This document shows, in pieces, positions 45,928-56,943 of a stretch of DNA of 64,000 nucleotides. Position 1 is the first letter of the stretch. Each line of letters starts with the position of its first letter. A model generated the notes under the pieces. The model was not told the origin of the DNA. It ran no database searches and saw nothing but the letters and a program-made list of their open reading frames with translations. The position numbers and the translations under genes are program-made. Origin of the DNA: Arabidopsis thaliana (taxonomy: Eukaryota; Streptophyta; Magnoliopsida; Brassicales; Brassicaceae); NCBI RefSeq assembly GCF_000001735.4, contig NC_003070.9, forward strand, positions 23,793,971 to 23,857,970, written 5' to 3'.

Positions 45928-46917
45928 AAGCAAGGCCGGCATTTTGGTGGATTATGTTAACTGATTAGTGGTTATGTTAGTTATGTAGTATCTTTTGACA
46001 TTTAGGAAGAACGGAGACATGATATGTTACTGCTTTTGTATGTGAAAATTAATCGGGCAATTTGGTGGGTTATGTCAACTAATTAGTGATTATGTATTAT
46101 GTACTAGTCCTGATTATATATTGTAGTGCTGCAACTTTGAGTGATCCCCTGAAGCGATATGAAAACCAAGCTAAACGGGATCGGAAACTTAAACCCACTG
46201 TCTTCTTCTTCTTCTTCTTTACGATCTCTTTCCGTCTAATCCTCATATCTTGTCAGCTAATATTCAACAAAGTTTGTATCTGCGAGGAGGCTTAATGTGG
46301 ATAAAATCAACCTCTAAAAACGTATAATAAATCGTACTTACCAGTTTTCTAATTTTCATGTATCTCTATTGATTTTTATTTCATTTTTAAGAAAAGAAGA
46401 AGTATCAAATCATTGGGACATGAAAATTTAGGCGGGAATAGGATTTAAATATTTGCTTGTTATTTTGCCCAAACATTAATGGGCTTTTTTATTTCGGCCC
46501 AATTGTACATTATTTCTGTACTTTTTCTTCTTTTCATTTTTAGAACTGTAGTAAATTTCGAAATGCAATATTTGTGAGTTTCCCTTGTCATATGATGTTC
46601 TTGCAGCTGTCTTCACATCACCGGAGAAATTCTTGAGAGGACAGTGAAATTACTTCCATTTCTGAAAAATCCGAGCTTGATATCGACACCCAGCTGGTAA
46701 ATCTCCCTTCTTTTTCAGGTACTTGGAACTTTACTAGTCTTAGTTTGAGTATCACTGTTCAGGGTTTATGTTTCCTAAATGGGTTTATCTGCTTCTGTCC
46801 CTAAAAATCTTTAGCCTTTGTTTTTAGATATGGAGTTTTCTAGTGTTTTGTATGTTATGAGTTCAGGCCCAAAAAGTTTACATTTTTCTTTGATTTTACT
46901 TCAGGACTGTTGTGCTC
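45928..46917. other. 3' flank of A and promoter/leader of B
   Basis: The left part (45940-46220) is a 3' flank shared with other array units (gtagtatcttttgac, cggagacat, ttttgtatgtgaaaa). The right part has the conserved GGGCTTTT...CGGCCCAATTG pair (46479-46505) and a 5' UTR matching that of D (cttccatttctgaaa at about 46655). The frame at 46086-46295 is not a gene. Confidence 0.6.
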
Positions 46918-49286
46918 ATGGCGATGGAAACCTTGAGAGAACATGTTATGTTGCTGTGTTATACGAATGCTTGTATTAAGTATGGTTCTGATGGCGTATA
47001 CTATGAAGGATCTAGTCCTAAAAAGATCAGAGTTAAGCGCAATACTGAGTTTAACACACTGTTGAATGGGCTTTATCCAATTTTTGGATTAGCTAAGCAA
47101 AGATCAAAGATTTCAATCTTTGGTAGGTACCCTGCAGTTCTTTCACCGGATCTGTTTACGTATTTACATTTTCCGGTGGTAAACGACTCTAGTTTGGAGA
47201 CTATGCTTGAGGTTCCAAGCAATTATCCTTCTATTAAACTTGTGGAGTTGTATTTGGAAGTGAAATCGACATCTGAAGGAGTTATTGATCCTGCTGCTTG
47301 TTCATCGCCATTAGAAAATCTTGGTAGTTCCTTGAAAAGACAGAGGACCCAAGAAGCAACTGGTTATGTGACACATTCATCTGTTAAATTAGAGAGGGTT
47401 AATGGTTTAAAGGTTCAGGGAGTGGATAACAGTAACGGGTGGATTGAAGACGAGGCAGATGCTGCATTGGGAAATGGTAGCACTCATGGATATGTAGATA
47501 GAGAAATGACAAATAAAAACTCGGGTTCGGATGGGGTGGAACAGGTTGTTACTTTGACAGCGAATAACGCCGAGTCAAGTACTTCAAATCATGGCCTCTG
47601 TCCAGTTTGTGGGTTGATGATCATGAATTGCGTGTAGGGTTGTGTTTTAAAGACAGGGATGAGCTGAAGAAGACGGTGGACTGGTGCTCTATTAGAGGGC
47701 GGCAAAAGTGTGTAGTAAGAGAGACCGAGAAGGACAAGTATACGTTTGAATGCATCAGATGGAAATGCAAGTGGTCGCTTCAGGCAGCTAGAATTGAAGA
47801 GCACGGACTTGTTGAGATAACCAAGTGTAATACTCCACATACTTGTTGTCCTATAGGGCCAGATAATTATGACGTGGAATTCGCAGCAGATGAGATTGAA
47901 TGTCTGATCAGGGTACAGCCCACACTAACAATTGAAGAGTTGAGAAATTGGTGGTTTGAAAATTTTGGCGACATGCTTGCAACTTCAGAGATGCAAGCAG
48001 CAAAACAAGAAGTGATCAAAAAAGTCTTTGGAGATTGGGATCAGAGTTTTAGAGTATTACCCAATCTAATGGCTGCGTTTCACTCATCTAATGGGCTAGT
48101 TGTGGACTGGCAATACAAGCTTTTTCCAAATCCTGAATTTGCTTCCTTTCGTAGTGTGTTTTGGGCGTTTCCACAGTCCATTGAAGGGTTTCAACACTGT
48201 AGACCTCTGATCGTAGTGGACACCAAAGACTTGAAGGGTAAGTACCCTATGAAATTGATGATTGCCTCAGGAGTCGAAGCTGACGATTGCTATTTCCCAC
48301 TTGCATTTGCGTTTACCACAGAAGTATCCTCAGATACCTGGCGTTGGTTTCTCAGTGGAATCAGGGAGAAGGTAACACAAAGGAAAGACATTTGCCTCAT
48401 CTCCAGACCCCACCCTGATATACTTGATGTTATTAACGAACCAGGATCTCAGTGGCAAGAACCCTGGGCTTATCACATGTTCTGTCTGGATGATATATGC
48501 ACCCAATTTCACTATGTTTTTCAAGACGACTACCTGAAGAACCTTGTGTATGAGGCTGGATCCACAAGTGAGAAGGAAGAATTTGATTCCTATATGAATG
48601 AGATCGAAAAGAAGAACTCAGAAGCGCGGAAATGGTTAGACCAATTTCCTCAATATCAGTGGGCTCAAGCTCATGACAGTGGTCGGAGATACAGAGTTAT
48701 GACGATCGATGCAGAAAATTTGTTTGCATTTTGTGAAAGCTTTCAGTCTCTTGGTTTGCCAGTGACAGCTACAGCACTGCTTCTGTTTGATGAGATGAGA
48801 TTTTTTTTTTACTCGGGTCTTTGTGATAGCAGTGGTAGGGTCAACCGCGGAGATATGTACACCAAACCCGTCATGGACCAGCTCGAAAAGTTAATGACAG
48901 ATTCCATCCCTCACGTTGTAATGCCATTAGAGAAAGGTCTGTTTCAAGTCACAGAACCATTACAGGAGGATGAATGGATCGTTCAGCTGAGTGAATGGTC
49001 CTGTACGTGTGGGGAGTTTCAGTTGAAGAAGTTTCCATGTCTGCACGTTCTAGCAGTCTGCGAGAAGCTGAAAATCAACCCTTTGCAGTATGTAGACGAC
49101 TGTTACTCTCTTGACCGATTATACAAAACTTATGCTGCCACTTTTTCTCCTGTCCCGGAAGTAGCAGCTTGGCCAGAAGCTTCTGGAGTTCCGACACTGT
49201 TTCCACCGGTCATTCTGCCGCCACCTAACGTATCAGGTAAGTCCCAATGGAAAACTACTCCTCGCACTAGTAAGACGAAAATCTGA
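46918..49286 (+). pseudogene. Array gene B: MULE-derived, one frame break after the N-terminal domain
   Basis: From ATG 46918 the frame encodes the PB1-like N-terminal domain and acidic linker, then stops at 47637 after about 240 residues. The downstream domains (zinc-binding from LRVGLCFKDRDELKKTVDWC, MULE core, SWIM finger CTCGEFQLKKFPCLHVLAVC, Pro-rich tail) run intact in another frame to 49286. Comparison with E around 47585-47610 suggests one missing base just before the TTTGTGG that opens the second domain. Everything else is open, so the break is recent, or is bypassed by splicing (a weak donor near 47438 and acceptor at 47605 would restore frame). The second catalytic position reads SRP. 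Near the 3' end is a perfect CAG|GTAAGT donor (49236/49237) that could join the DEK exons downstream. Confidence 0.7.
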
Positions 49287-49855
49287 ACCTGTTAGATGGA
49301 TTTGGTACGAAACTGAGTCAATTCTTAAGAGGTTTTTGTATGGATTGTGCTAACTGATTGGTGATTATGTAGTATCTTTTGACTTTCGGCAAGTATGATT
49401 AAACCGGTTCGGGTTATATATCGTAGTGTCGTGACAAAAACATGTGTTGCTGCTTTTGTTTGTGAAAATCAACGTGAATTTGCATTTTGTTTTGCCCTGA
49501 ACTAACAGTCGATTAATCCTGAATTTGCTTTGACTTGGTTAATAGTCTTAATAAACCAAGAATCATGACTGAAAACTGAACTAATATCGGTATACACATT
49601 ACTAGTTGCATTACATTATGTTTCTACTTTCAATATTAACTTAAGTATTTACTATGGCATGGATACAATTCAATACGAAAGATAGCTTTAGTCAAGACTA
49701 GGATTCAGAACAATCTGAGTACTTATTAAACGATGGTTCCTTAGATTCATAAACATGAAGAATTACAGTATAGTGTCATCATCAATTTTGATATATCTTT
49801 CTTTATCTTTTTATGTTTCTGACGCCATGTGTTTATCTGTCTTTGTTTGATCTAG
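49287..49855. other. 3' flank of B / putative intron leading to the DEK exons
   Basis: 49300-49470 matches the shared 3' flank of the array (gtagtatcttttgac, aaaccggttcgggttatat). The rest is AT-rich, ending in a good polypyrimidine-AG acceptor (tttgatctag, ends 49855). Confidence 0.5.
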
Positions 49856-50222
49856 TAAATGACAAAGCCAAGGTGCCTCCTAGTGATGAAGAGTTGAGAA
49901 ATGCAATTGTTGATATCTTGAAAGTTGTGGACTTGAAAACGGTTAGGATTCAAACCTCAAAAAATTTATGTGCGTTTAGAAGATAAATTGATCTATAAGT
50001 CTCTAATAATAGCTTTGTTATTTCCTGACAGACCGCGATTGCTGACGTCCTCAAGCGACTTGGTATGAGTTAAGATCAGATCGTTTTATTTCTTCACCGA
50101 CGATGTCGTCTTTGTAACTTGCTTTGTTTTAAACTGGTTTTACAGCTGAGAAGTTCGAAATCGACCTCACCCCAAGAAAGTCATCTATAAAGACGATGAT
50201 CCAAAATGAGCTCAGTTCATAA
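49856..50222 (+). CDS. DEK C-terminal domain exons (fragment, possibly fused to gene B)
   Basis: Three small exons, 49856-49941, 50032-50062 and 50146-50222, with consensus splice borders and continuous frame, encode about 64 residues ending in TAA. The peptide includes VPPSDEELRNAIVDILKVVD, TATIADVLKRLAEKFEIDL and RKSSIKTMIQNELSS. This is the DEK_C domain (helical DNA-binding/multimerisation module of DEK chromatin proteins), very close to the C termini of Arabidopsis DEK paralogues as I recall them. There is no DEK SAP domain or start ATG upstream. The introns are kept, so this is a DNA-level copy, not a processed one. The reading phase of the first exon fits the CAG|GTAAGT donor at 49236 of gene B, giving a possible MULE-DEK_C chimera. 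Confidence 0.65.
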
Positions 50223-50983
50223 GAAGACAAGACCGAGGATGAGGAGTGGAGTAAGTTAGTAAGTGATATGGGAAATAATAAGGGAGCAGAGACACGTGGA
50301 GGGCTGTGATTAAAAGATGAAGTAACGGCCAAGATGGAAACGAGTGGATTGCCTGCGTTTAAAAGAAGCTGGATCAGGAACATTTTATCATAATCGTGAA
50401 AGTTGTTGAAGTTTGTTGTTCTTCTCTTTGAGGTTTCTGGGTTTCGAATATTATGATTCATCCTCTGTGAAGAACAATGTTCTTGCAAGGTGAATCTAGA
50501 GTCTCCCCTGTTTTATGAACATTGGAGCTCATTGTTATCCTTGAATATTAATCGGAAGTGTTATTTTGGTTGATTGATCGATTGTTTGTGATTGAAGAAA
50601 CAGATCCTAGTTTTTCTGTATCAGTAAGTAAGAAGAAACTTAGGATTTAACATGAAGCATCTCCTTAGGATTTATTCATGCCCACTTTAAGAAGACCTGA
50701 AAGTTAGAGAACTAGACTTAGGAAACAAACAGGTTCAGGTTTATTTGTATGTGAAAATTCAGTCTGGTTAAAACCAAGCTAAACGGGTTACCCATTACTG
50801 ATGAACGGGTTTATTATTGATGAACATATAGTTGGGCCTTGTTATTTTGGCCCAACTGTTTTTTATTTTTTTGTCGTTTTGTCTTCCTCATACCGCCGGA
50901 GAAACCCTAACGTCAGAGAAAAGGGTTTGCATCCCCAAAGTTTACATTTTTACTTTTGAACTCCGTGCAGGTTTGTTGTGCTC
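50223..50983. other. Rest of the DEK-derived block and promoter of C
   Basis: 50223-50260 still reads like an acidic DEK tail after the stop. From about 50735 the array flank resumes (tttgtatgtgaaaattc, aaaaccaagctaaacggg), followed by the motif pair GTTGGGCC...TTGGCCCAA (50832-50856) and the leader of C. Confidence 0.5.
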
Positions 50984-53236
50984 ATGTCTGAAGTAAATGT
51001 TCCGGTGTTCTGTTGCTGGAACGGTTGCATCAAGGATGGCACTAATGGCATATACTATGAAGGGTCCAATTATAGAATGACCACTGTGAAGGGAAAGACT
51101 AAGTTTAACGAATTGCTGGATCATCTGTATCAAGTTACTGGGTTAGATAGGAAGAGATCAAAGTTTGGTATAATCGGTAGATATCCTACAGATATTCAAG
51201 CGTTTAGGGTTAAGTATAAACCTCTTCCCGTGGTGGACGACACTAGTTTGGAGACTATGCTTGAGATTACAACCAAACATCCTTATATTAAAGACATTGA
51301 CCTGTATTTGGAAGTGGAATCGACATCCGTTGGAGTTATTGATCCTGCTACTTGTTCATCGCCTTCAGACATTCTTGGTGGTTCTTCGAAAAGACAGAAG
51401 ACCGATATACATGTTAAGTTAGAGAGGGAGACGGATAGAAACTCAGAATCAGATGGCGTGGTACACTTGGTTGATAGCAGCACTTTGAATAAAGATTCCA
51501 TTTCTGGTCATGTTTCAAAACCGTGTATGTCTAGTTTGTGGCTTGACGATCATGACTTGCGAGTAGGATTGTGCTTTAAAGATGGCGATGAGCTGAAGAA
51601 GGCAGTGGACTGGTGTTCCCTTAAAGCTCAGCAAAAGTGTGTAGTACGAGAGACTGCAAAGGACGAGTATATCTTTGAGTGCATCAGATGGAAATGCAAG
51701 TGGTCACTTGGAGCCGCTAGAATGAAAAAGCACGGACTTGTCGAGATAATCAAGTATACTGGTCCACATACTTGTCATCCCATTGTTCCAGAAGATTTCA
51801 AATCAGAGTTTGAAACAGATGAGATTGAACGTGCGGTCAGGTATATGCCCACACAAACAATTTCAGAGTTGAAGAAGTGGTGGAAAAAAAAAATTGGCTA
51901 TGAGCTTGAAACTTCTGATGTGCGGTTAGCGAAAGAGAAAGCTATCAAAAGAGTTTTTGGAGATTGGGATCAAAGTTTTGAAGATTTTCCCAAGTTAATG
52001 TCTGCCCTTTGTTCATCTAATGGACTCCTTGTGGACTGGAAGTATGATCTTTTTCCTAATCCTAATTTTGCATCCTTCTGTGGTGTGTTTTGGGCGTTCC
52101 CACAGTCTATAGAAGGGTTTCAACACTGTAGACCTCTGATCGTAGTGGATACCAAAAACTTGAACTGTGAGTACCAATTGAAATTGATGATTGCCTCAGG
52201 AGTTGATGCAGCCAACAAATATTTTCCACTTGCCTTTGCGGTTACTAAAGAAGTTTCTACTGATATTTGGCGTTGGTTTCTCACTGGAATCAGAGAGAAG
52301 GTTACACAAAGGAAAGGCCTTTGCCTCATTTCCAGTCCCCACCCCGACATAATTGCTGTTGTCAACGAATCTGGGTCTCAGTGGCAAGAACCTTGGGCTT
52401 ATCACAGGTTCAGTCTGAATCATTTTTACTCCCAATTCTCTCGTGTTTTTCCAAGCTTCTGCCTGGGGGCTCGCATTAGGCGGGCTGGGTCCACGAGTCA
52501 GAAGGATGAGTTTGTTTCCTACATGAATGACATCAAAGAGAAGAACCCAGAAGCTCGGAAATGGTTAGACCAATTCCCTCAAAATCGGTGGGCTCTGGCT
52601 CATGACAATGGTCGGAGATATGGAATCATGGAGATAAATACAAAAGCTTTGTTTGCAGTTTGTAACGCATTTGAGCAGGCTGGTCATGTAGTGACAGGTT
52701 CCGTGCTTCTTCTATTTGATGAACTGAGATCCAAGTTTGACAAGTCTTTTAGTTGTAGCCGAAGTTCTCTTAACTGCGGCGATGTGTACACCGAGCCTGT
52801 CATGGACAAGCTTGAAGAATTCAGGACAACTTTCGTTACTTACAGTTACATTGTAACGCCCTTAGACAATAACGCCTTTCAGGTTGCAACAGCGTTAGAT
52901 AAGGGTGAATGTATTGTTCAGCTGAGCGACTGCAGCTGCACATGCGGGGATTTTCAGCGTTACAAATTCCCATGTCTACACGCTCTAGCCGTCTGCAAGA
53001 AGTTGAAATTCAACCCTTTACAGTATGTAGACGACTGTTACACTCTTGAACGGTTAAAAAGAACTTACGCCACCATTTTCTCTCATGTTCCGGAAATGTC
53101 AGCTTGGCCGGAAGCTTCTGGAGTTCCGAGATTGCTTCCTCCTGTCATTCCACCGTCACCACCTCCATCACCTCCAACTTACGTATCAGGTACCAAATGC
53201 AGAACTACTCCTCTCGCTACTAAGAAGAAGAGCTGA
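50984..53236 (+). CDS. Array gene C: MULE-derived protein with SWIM zinc finger
   Basis: An intact frame of 750 residues with the same domain order as A: N-terminal PB1-like region (VPVFCCWNGCIKDG), MuDR zinc-binding domain (LRVGLCFKDGDELKKAVDWC), MULE core (RPLIVVDTKNLNCEYQLKL, DIWRWFLTGIREKVTQRKG), SWIM finger (CTCGDFQRYKFPCLHALAVC), and a Pro-rich tail (PPSPPPSPPTYVSG) with basic end. The second catalytic position reads SSP. The linker is shorter than in A. The donor-like site of A and B is changed here (CAG|GTACC). The intact frame suggests it is under selection or recent. Probably annotated as a MuDR family transposase. Confidence 0.82.
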   Translation: MSEVNVPVFCCWNGCIKDGTNGIYYEGSNYRMTTVKGKTKFNELLDHLYQVTGLDRKRSKFGIIGRYPTDIQAFRVKYKPLPVVDDTSLETMLEITTKHPYIKDIDLYLEVESTSVGVIDPATCSSPSDILGGSSKRQKTDIHVKLERETDRNSESDGVVHLVDSSTLNKDSISGHVSKPCMSSLWLDDHDLRVGLCFKDGDELKKAVDWCSLKAQQKCVVRETAKDEYIFECIRWKCKWSLGAARMKKHGLVEIIKYTGPHTCHPIVPEDFKSEFETDEIERAVRYMPTQTISELKKWWKKKIGYELETSDVRLAKEKAIKRVFGDWDQSFEDFPKLMSALCSSNGLLVDWKYDLFPNPNFASFCGVFWAFPQSIEGFQHCRPLIVVDTKNLNCEYQLKLMIASGVDAANKYFPLAFAVTKEVSTDIWRWFLTGIREKVTQRKGLCLISSPHPDIIAVVNESGSQWQEPWAYHRFSLNHFYSQFSRVFPSFCLGARIRRAGSTSQKDEFVSYMNDIKEKNPEARKWLDQFPQNRWALAHDNGRRYGIMEINTKALFAVCNAFEQAGHVVTGSVLLLFDELRSKFDKSFSCSRSSLNCGDVYTEPVMDKLEEFRTTFVTYSYIVTPLDNNAFQVATALDKGECIVQLSDCSCTCGDFQRYKFPCLHALAVCKKLKFNPLQYVDDCYTLERLKRTYATIFSHVPEMSAWPEASGVPRLLPPVIPPSPPPSPPTYVSGTKCRTTPLATKKKS

Positions 53237-53785
53237 AAGATGGATTTGAGTTTGCACCGAGCCGGGCATCTTATGACTTTAGGGAAGTAGGATTAATCTG
53301 GTTTCAGTTGTAAAACAAGCTACAAATATTCACGGGCTTTCTTCCGTCGGCCCAATTGATTTTTTTATATTTTTTTCTGTTATAAAATTTCGAAAAGCTA
53401 TATTTCTCATTTCCCTGTAGACTGTAGTAGTTGTCTTCATCAGTGACCTGACCTGTAACAGTAACATCACCGGCGAAATCGTTAGCGAAGGTGAAATTAC
53501 TTCCATTTCTGAAAGATCTAAGCTTTTTTCTGCGACACCCATTTCCAAATTCCCTGTTTTTCTTCTTTTCAGTTGCGTAAAACTTTACAAGTCTTAGTTT
53601 TGAGTATCACTGTTTAGGGTTTATGTTTTTGAATGAGTTTATCTGCTTCTATAGCTAGAAAGCTTTCTCCTTTTAGAGCTGTACATTACCGTTGATATTG
53701 AGCTTTATAGGGTTTTTCATTTTAGGAAGCTATGCCTAAATTTTTTACATTTTTTCTTTGAATTCACTGCAGATTTGTTGTGCTC
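53237..53785. other. 3' flank of C and promoter/leader of D
   Basis: Contains the motif pair CGGGCTTTC...CGGCCCAATTG (53332-53358), the shared 5' UTR string gaaattacttccatttctgaaa (53489-53512) and an acceptor (cactgcag) shortly before the ATG. Confidence 0.55.
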
Positions 53786-55945
53786 ATGGCGATTGAAACA
53801 GTCAGAGAAAAGGTTATGGTGTTGTGTCACTTGAATGGTTATATTAAGTATGGTGCTGATGGCGTATACTATGAAGGATCCATTCTTAAAAAGATCACAA
53901 TTATGCGAAAGACTGCCTTAAGCAGATTGTTGGATAGGCTTTATCAATTGTTTGGATTAGATAAGCAGAAATCAGAGTTCAAAATCTTCGGTAAGTACCC
54001 TGTAGATGTTTCACCGGATCTCTTTACGTATGTACATTTTCCCGTGTTGAACGACTCTAGTTTGGAGACTATGCTTGAGGTTCCAAGGAATCATCCTTCT
54101 GTAAACAATTTGGAATTCTATTTGGAAGCTCAACCAACTTCTGATGCTGTCGTTGTTCCTGTTACTTGTTCATCGCCACTGGAAAGTCCTGATAGTTCCT
54201 CAAAAAGACAGAGGATCACACAACAAGAAATAGTGGATAATAATTCAGGCTCAGCTGGCATCTTGGTTAAAGTTGTCAATTCTGGTGCTTTAAAACCCTG
54301 TCTTCTGCCTAGACTGTGGATTGATGACGATCATGACATGCATTTAGGACTGTGTTTTAAAGATAGAGATGAGTTAAAGAAGGCAGTGGATTGGTGGTGC
54401 ATTAGAAGGCGGCGAAATTGTATAGTAAGAGAGACCGAGAAGGAAATGTACACGTTTGAGTGCGTAAGATGGAAATGCAAGTGGTCACTACGGGCAGCAA
54501 GAATGGAAGAACACGGACTTGTTGAGATAACCAAATATACTGGCCCACATACTTGTAGTCATGAGTATCCAAATGATTTTGAGTCAGAGTTTGCAGCAGA
54601 TGAGATTGAACGTGTTGTCAGGATACAGCCCACACTCTCAATTGCAGAGTTGAAGAAATGGTGGAAAGAAAAAACTGGCTATGAGCTTCAAACTTCCAAG
54701 ATGCGGGATGGGAAACTGGAAGTAATCAAAAGAGTATTTGGAGATGAGGATCAAAGTTTCAGAGTCATGCCCAAGTTAATATCTGCATTTCACTCATCTA
54801 ATGGGCTTCTCGTGGACTGGCAATATGATCTTTTTCCTAATCCTGATTTTGCATCCTTCCGTGGCGTGTTTTGGTCATTTTCACAGTCTATCGAAGGGTT
54901 TCAACACTGTAGACCTTTGATCGTCGTGGACACTAAAAGTTTGAACGGTAAGTACCAATTGAAACTGATGATTGCCTCAGGAGTAGATGCAGCCAACAAA
55001 TTTTTTCCCCTTGCCTTTGCGGTTACTAAAGAAGTGTCTACTGATAGTTGGCGTTGGTTTTTCACTAAAATCAGAGAGAAGGTTACGCAAAGGAAAGACC
55101 TTTGCCTCATCTCCAGTCCTCTCCGGGACATAGTCGCTGTTGTTAATGAACCAGGGTCTCTGTGGCAAGAACCATGGGCTCATCACAAGTTCTGTCTGAA
55201 TCATTTGCGCTCTCAATTCCTTGGCGTTTTTCGAGACTACAACCTGGAGAGTCTTGTGGAGCAGGCTGGATCCACGAATCAGAAGGAAGAATTTGATTCC
55301 TACATGAATGACATCAAAGAGAAGAACCCAGAAGCTTGGAAATGGTTAGATCAAATCCCAAGACATAAGTGGGCATTGGCTCATGACAGTGGTCTGAGAT
55401 ATGGAATCATAGAGATAGATAGAGAAGCTCTATTTGCAGTTTGTAGAGGCTTTCCTTATTGTACAGTTGCAATGACAGGGGGTGTGATGCTTATGTTTGA
55501 TGAGTTGAGATCCTCTTTTGATAAGTCTCTTAGTTCTATTTATAGCTCTCTTAACCGCGGTGTTGTGTACACAGAACCTTTCATGGACAAGCTTGAAGAG
55601 TTCATGACAGATTCCATTCCTTACGTTATAACGCAGTTAGAGAGAGATTCATTTAAGGTCTCAGAGTCCTCAGAAAAGGAGGAATGGATTGTCCAGTTAA
55701 ATGTCTCAACCTGCACGTGTAGGAAGTTCCAAAGTTACAAGTTCCCATGTCTGCACGCTCTAGCAGTCTTTGAGAAGCTCAAAATCAACCCTTTGCAGTA
55801 TGTAGACGAGTGTTACACTGTTGAACAATATTGCAAAACTTACGCTGCTACATTTTCTCCTGTTCCGGACGTTGCAGCTTGGCCGGAAGATTGCAGAGTT
55901 CCAACACTGTTTCCTCCTAGTCAGCAGCTTAGTCCTAACACATAA
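53786..55945 (+). CDS. Array gene D: MULE-derived protein with SWIM zinc finger
   Basis: An intact frame of 719 residues. N-terminal PB1-like region (KVMVLCHLNGYIKYGADG), MuDR zinc-binding domain (MHLGLCFKDRDELKKAVDWW, with Trp where the others have Cys), MULE core (RPLIVVDTKSLNGKYQLKL, DSWRWFFTKIREKVTQRKD), and a SWIM-like segment CTCRKFQSYKFPCLHALAVF. Compared with A, the SWIM Gly is Arg, while the CxC...CxH core is kept. The C terminus is shorter and lacks the Pro-rich basic tail. The second catalytic position reads SSP. Probably annotated as a MuDR family transposase. Confidence 0.82.
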   Translation: MAIETVREKVMVLCHLNGYIKYGADGVYYEGSILKKITIMRKTALSRLLDRLYQLFGLDKQKSEFKIFGKYPVDVSPDLFTYVHFPVLNDSSLETMLEVPRNHPSVNNLEFYLEAQPTSDAVVVPVTCSSPLESPDSSSKRQRITQQEIVDNNSGSAGILVKVVNSGALKPCLLPRLWIDDDHDMHLGLCFKDRDELKKAVDWWCIRRRRNCIVRETEKEMYTFECVRWKCKWSLRAARMEEHGLVEITKYTGPHTCSHEYPNDFESEFAADEIERVVRIQPTLSIAELKKWWKEKTGYELQTSKMRDGKLEVIKRVFGDEDQSFRVMPKLISAFHSSNGLLVDWQYDLFPNPDFASFRGVFWSFSQSIEGFQHCRPLIVVDTKSLNGKYQLKLMIASGVDAANKFFPLAFAVTKEVSTDSWRWFFTKIREKVTQRKDLCLISSPLRDIVAVVNEPGSLWQEPWAHHKFCLNHLRSQFLGVFRDYNLESLVEQAGSTNQKEEFDSYMNDIKEKNPEAWKWLDQIPRHKWALAHDSGLRYGIIEIDREALFAVCRGFPYCTVAMTGGVMLMFDELRSSFDKSLSSIYSSLNRGVVYTEPFMDKLEEFMTDSIPYVITQLERDSFKVSESSEKEEWIVQLNVSTCTCRKFQSYKFPCLHALAVFEKLKINPLQYVDECYTVEQYCKTYAATFSPVPDVAAWPEDCRVPTLFPPSQQLSPNT

Positions 55946-56943
55946 CTAGTAAGAAGAAGAGCTGGAAGTTAGATGGATTTGTGTCAAACCAAACCGAGCA
56001 TTTTGGTTGATTATACTAGTGACTATGTAGTATCTTTTGACTTTAGGAAAGTAGGATAAGTCAGGTTCCGGTTATATAACGGAGACGTTATGTTTATGCT
56101 TGTTCATAAGCACTTTTTGGTGATCCCCTAAAAACCGATATGAAAACTAAGCTAAACTGGATTAGAAATGTGACGTCTTCTTCTTCTTCTTCTTTACGAT
56201 CTCTTTCCCAATCTTATTGTAGCTTTCTTTTACTCTTACTCTCGCATCCATGCCTCTCTCGTAATATACAAATAGTATGTGTATGTGTGTTTTTAGCTTG
56301 TTTAATCAAGTTTCTTATCTGCAAAGGCTTAATGTGGACAAAAATCATCCTGCAAAAACTAGTTCTTTTCTACAACTCGTACTTACCAATTTTCTAATTC
56401 TAATGCATATATTGATTCTTAAAAACAAAATATTAAATCATTGGGACATTGAAAGTTAATTTTTGGCGGGAATGAAATTGAATGTTTTGCTAGTTTATAA
56501 ACGGGCTCAAAACGGGCTTTCTTCTTTCGGCCCAATTGTACTTTATTTTATTTTTGTTCGAATAGGTGTGACATTTATGGCATATGAAAAAGTTAGGTGG
56601 TGTCTTCGTCATCGGTGACAAGTGGCTTCGTCACCGGAGAAGTCCTCAGCGACAGGCGAAATTAGTTGAAGTTCTTGCAAAATCCAAGCTTCTCTGCCAC
56701 ACCCGATCTGAAATTCTCCAGTTTTGAGTTACGTAGACCTTTACAAGTCTTAGTATTGAGTATCACTGTTTATTGTTTAGAGTTTATGTGTTTTGAATGG
56801 ATTTATCTGCTTCTGTCGCCAAAAAGCTTTAGCCTTTATTTTTTAGACATGGAGTTCTCCATGGTTTCGTATGTTAAGAATTATGAGTTTAGGCCAAAAT
56901 TTTTTACATTTTTCTTAGAATTCACTGCAGGACTGTTATGGTC
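55946..56943. other. 3' flank of D and promoter/leader of E
   Basis: Shared 3' flank (gtagtatcttttgac, ggttatataacggagac, tggtgatcccct) to about 56230. Then the motif pair CGGGCTTTC...CGGCCCAATTG (56513-56538) and a 5' UTR resembling B and D. Frames at 56140-56459 and 56666-56962 are not genes. Confidence 0.55.

Noticed and set aside
46086-46295. 69-residue frame in the flank between A and B
   Set aside because: Part of the repeated array flank with a CTT microsatellite; no homologous frame kept in the other units.
43824-55216. Minus-strand frames opposite array genes A-E, recurring at the same place in each copy
   Set aside because: They recur only because the copies are similar; sequences are rich in Leu/Ser/Phe with no domain.
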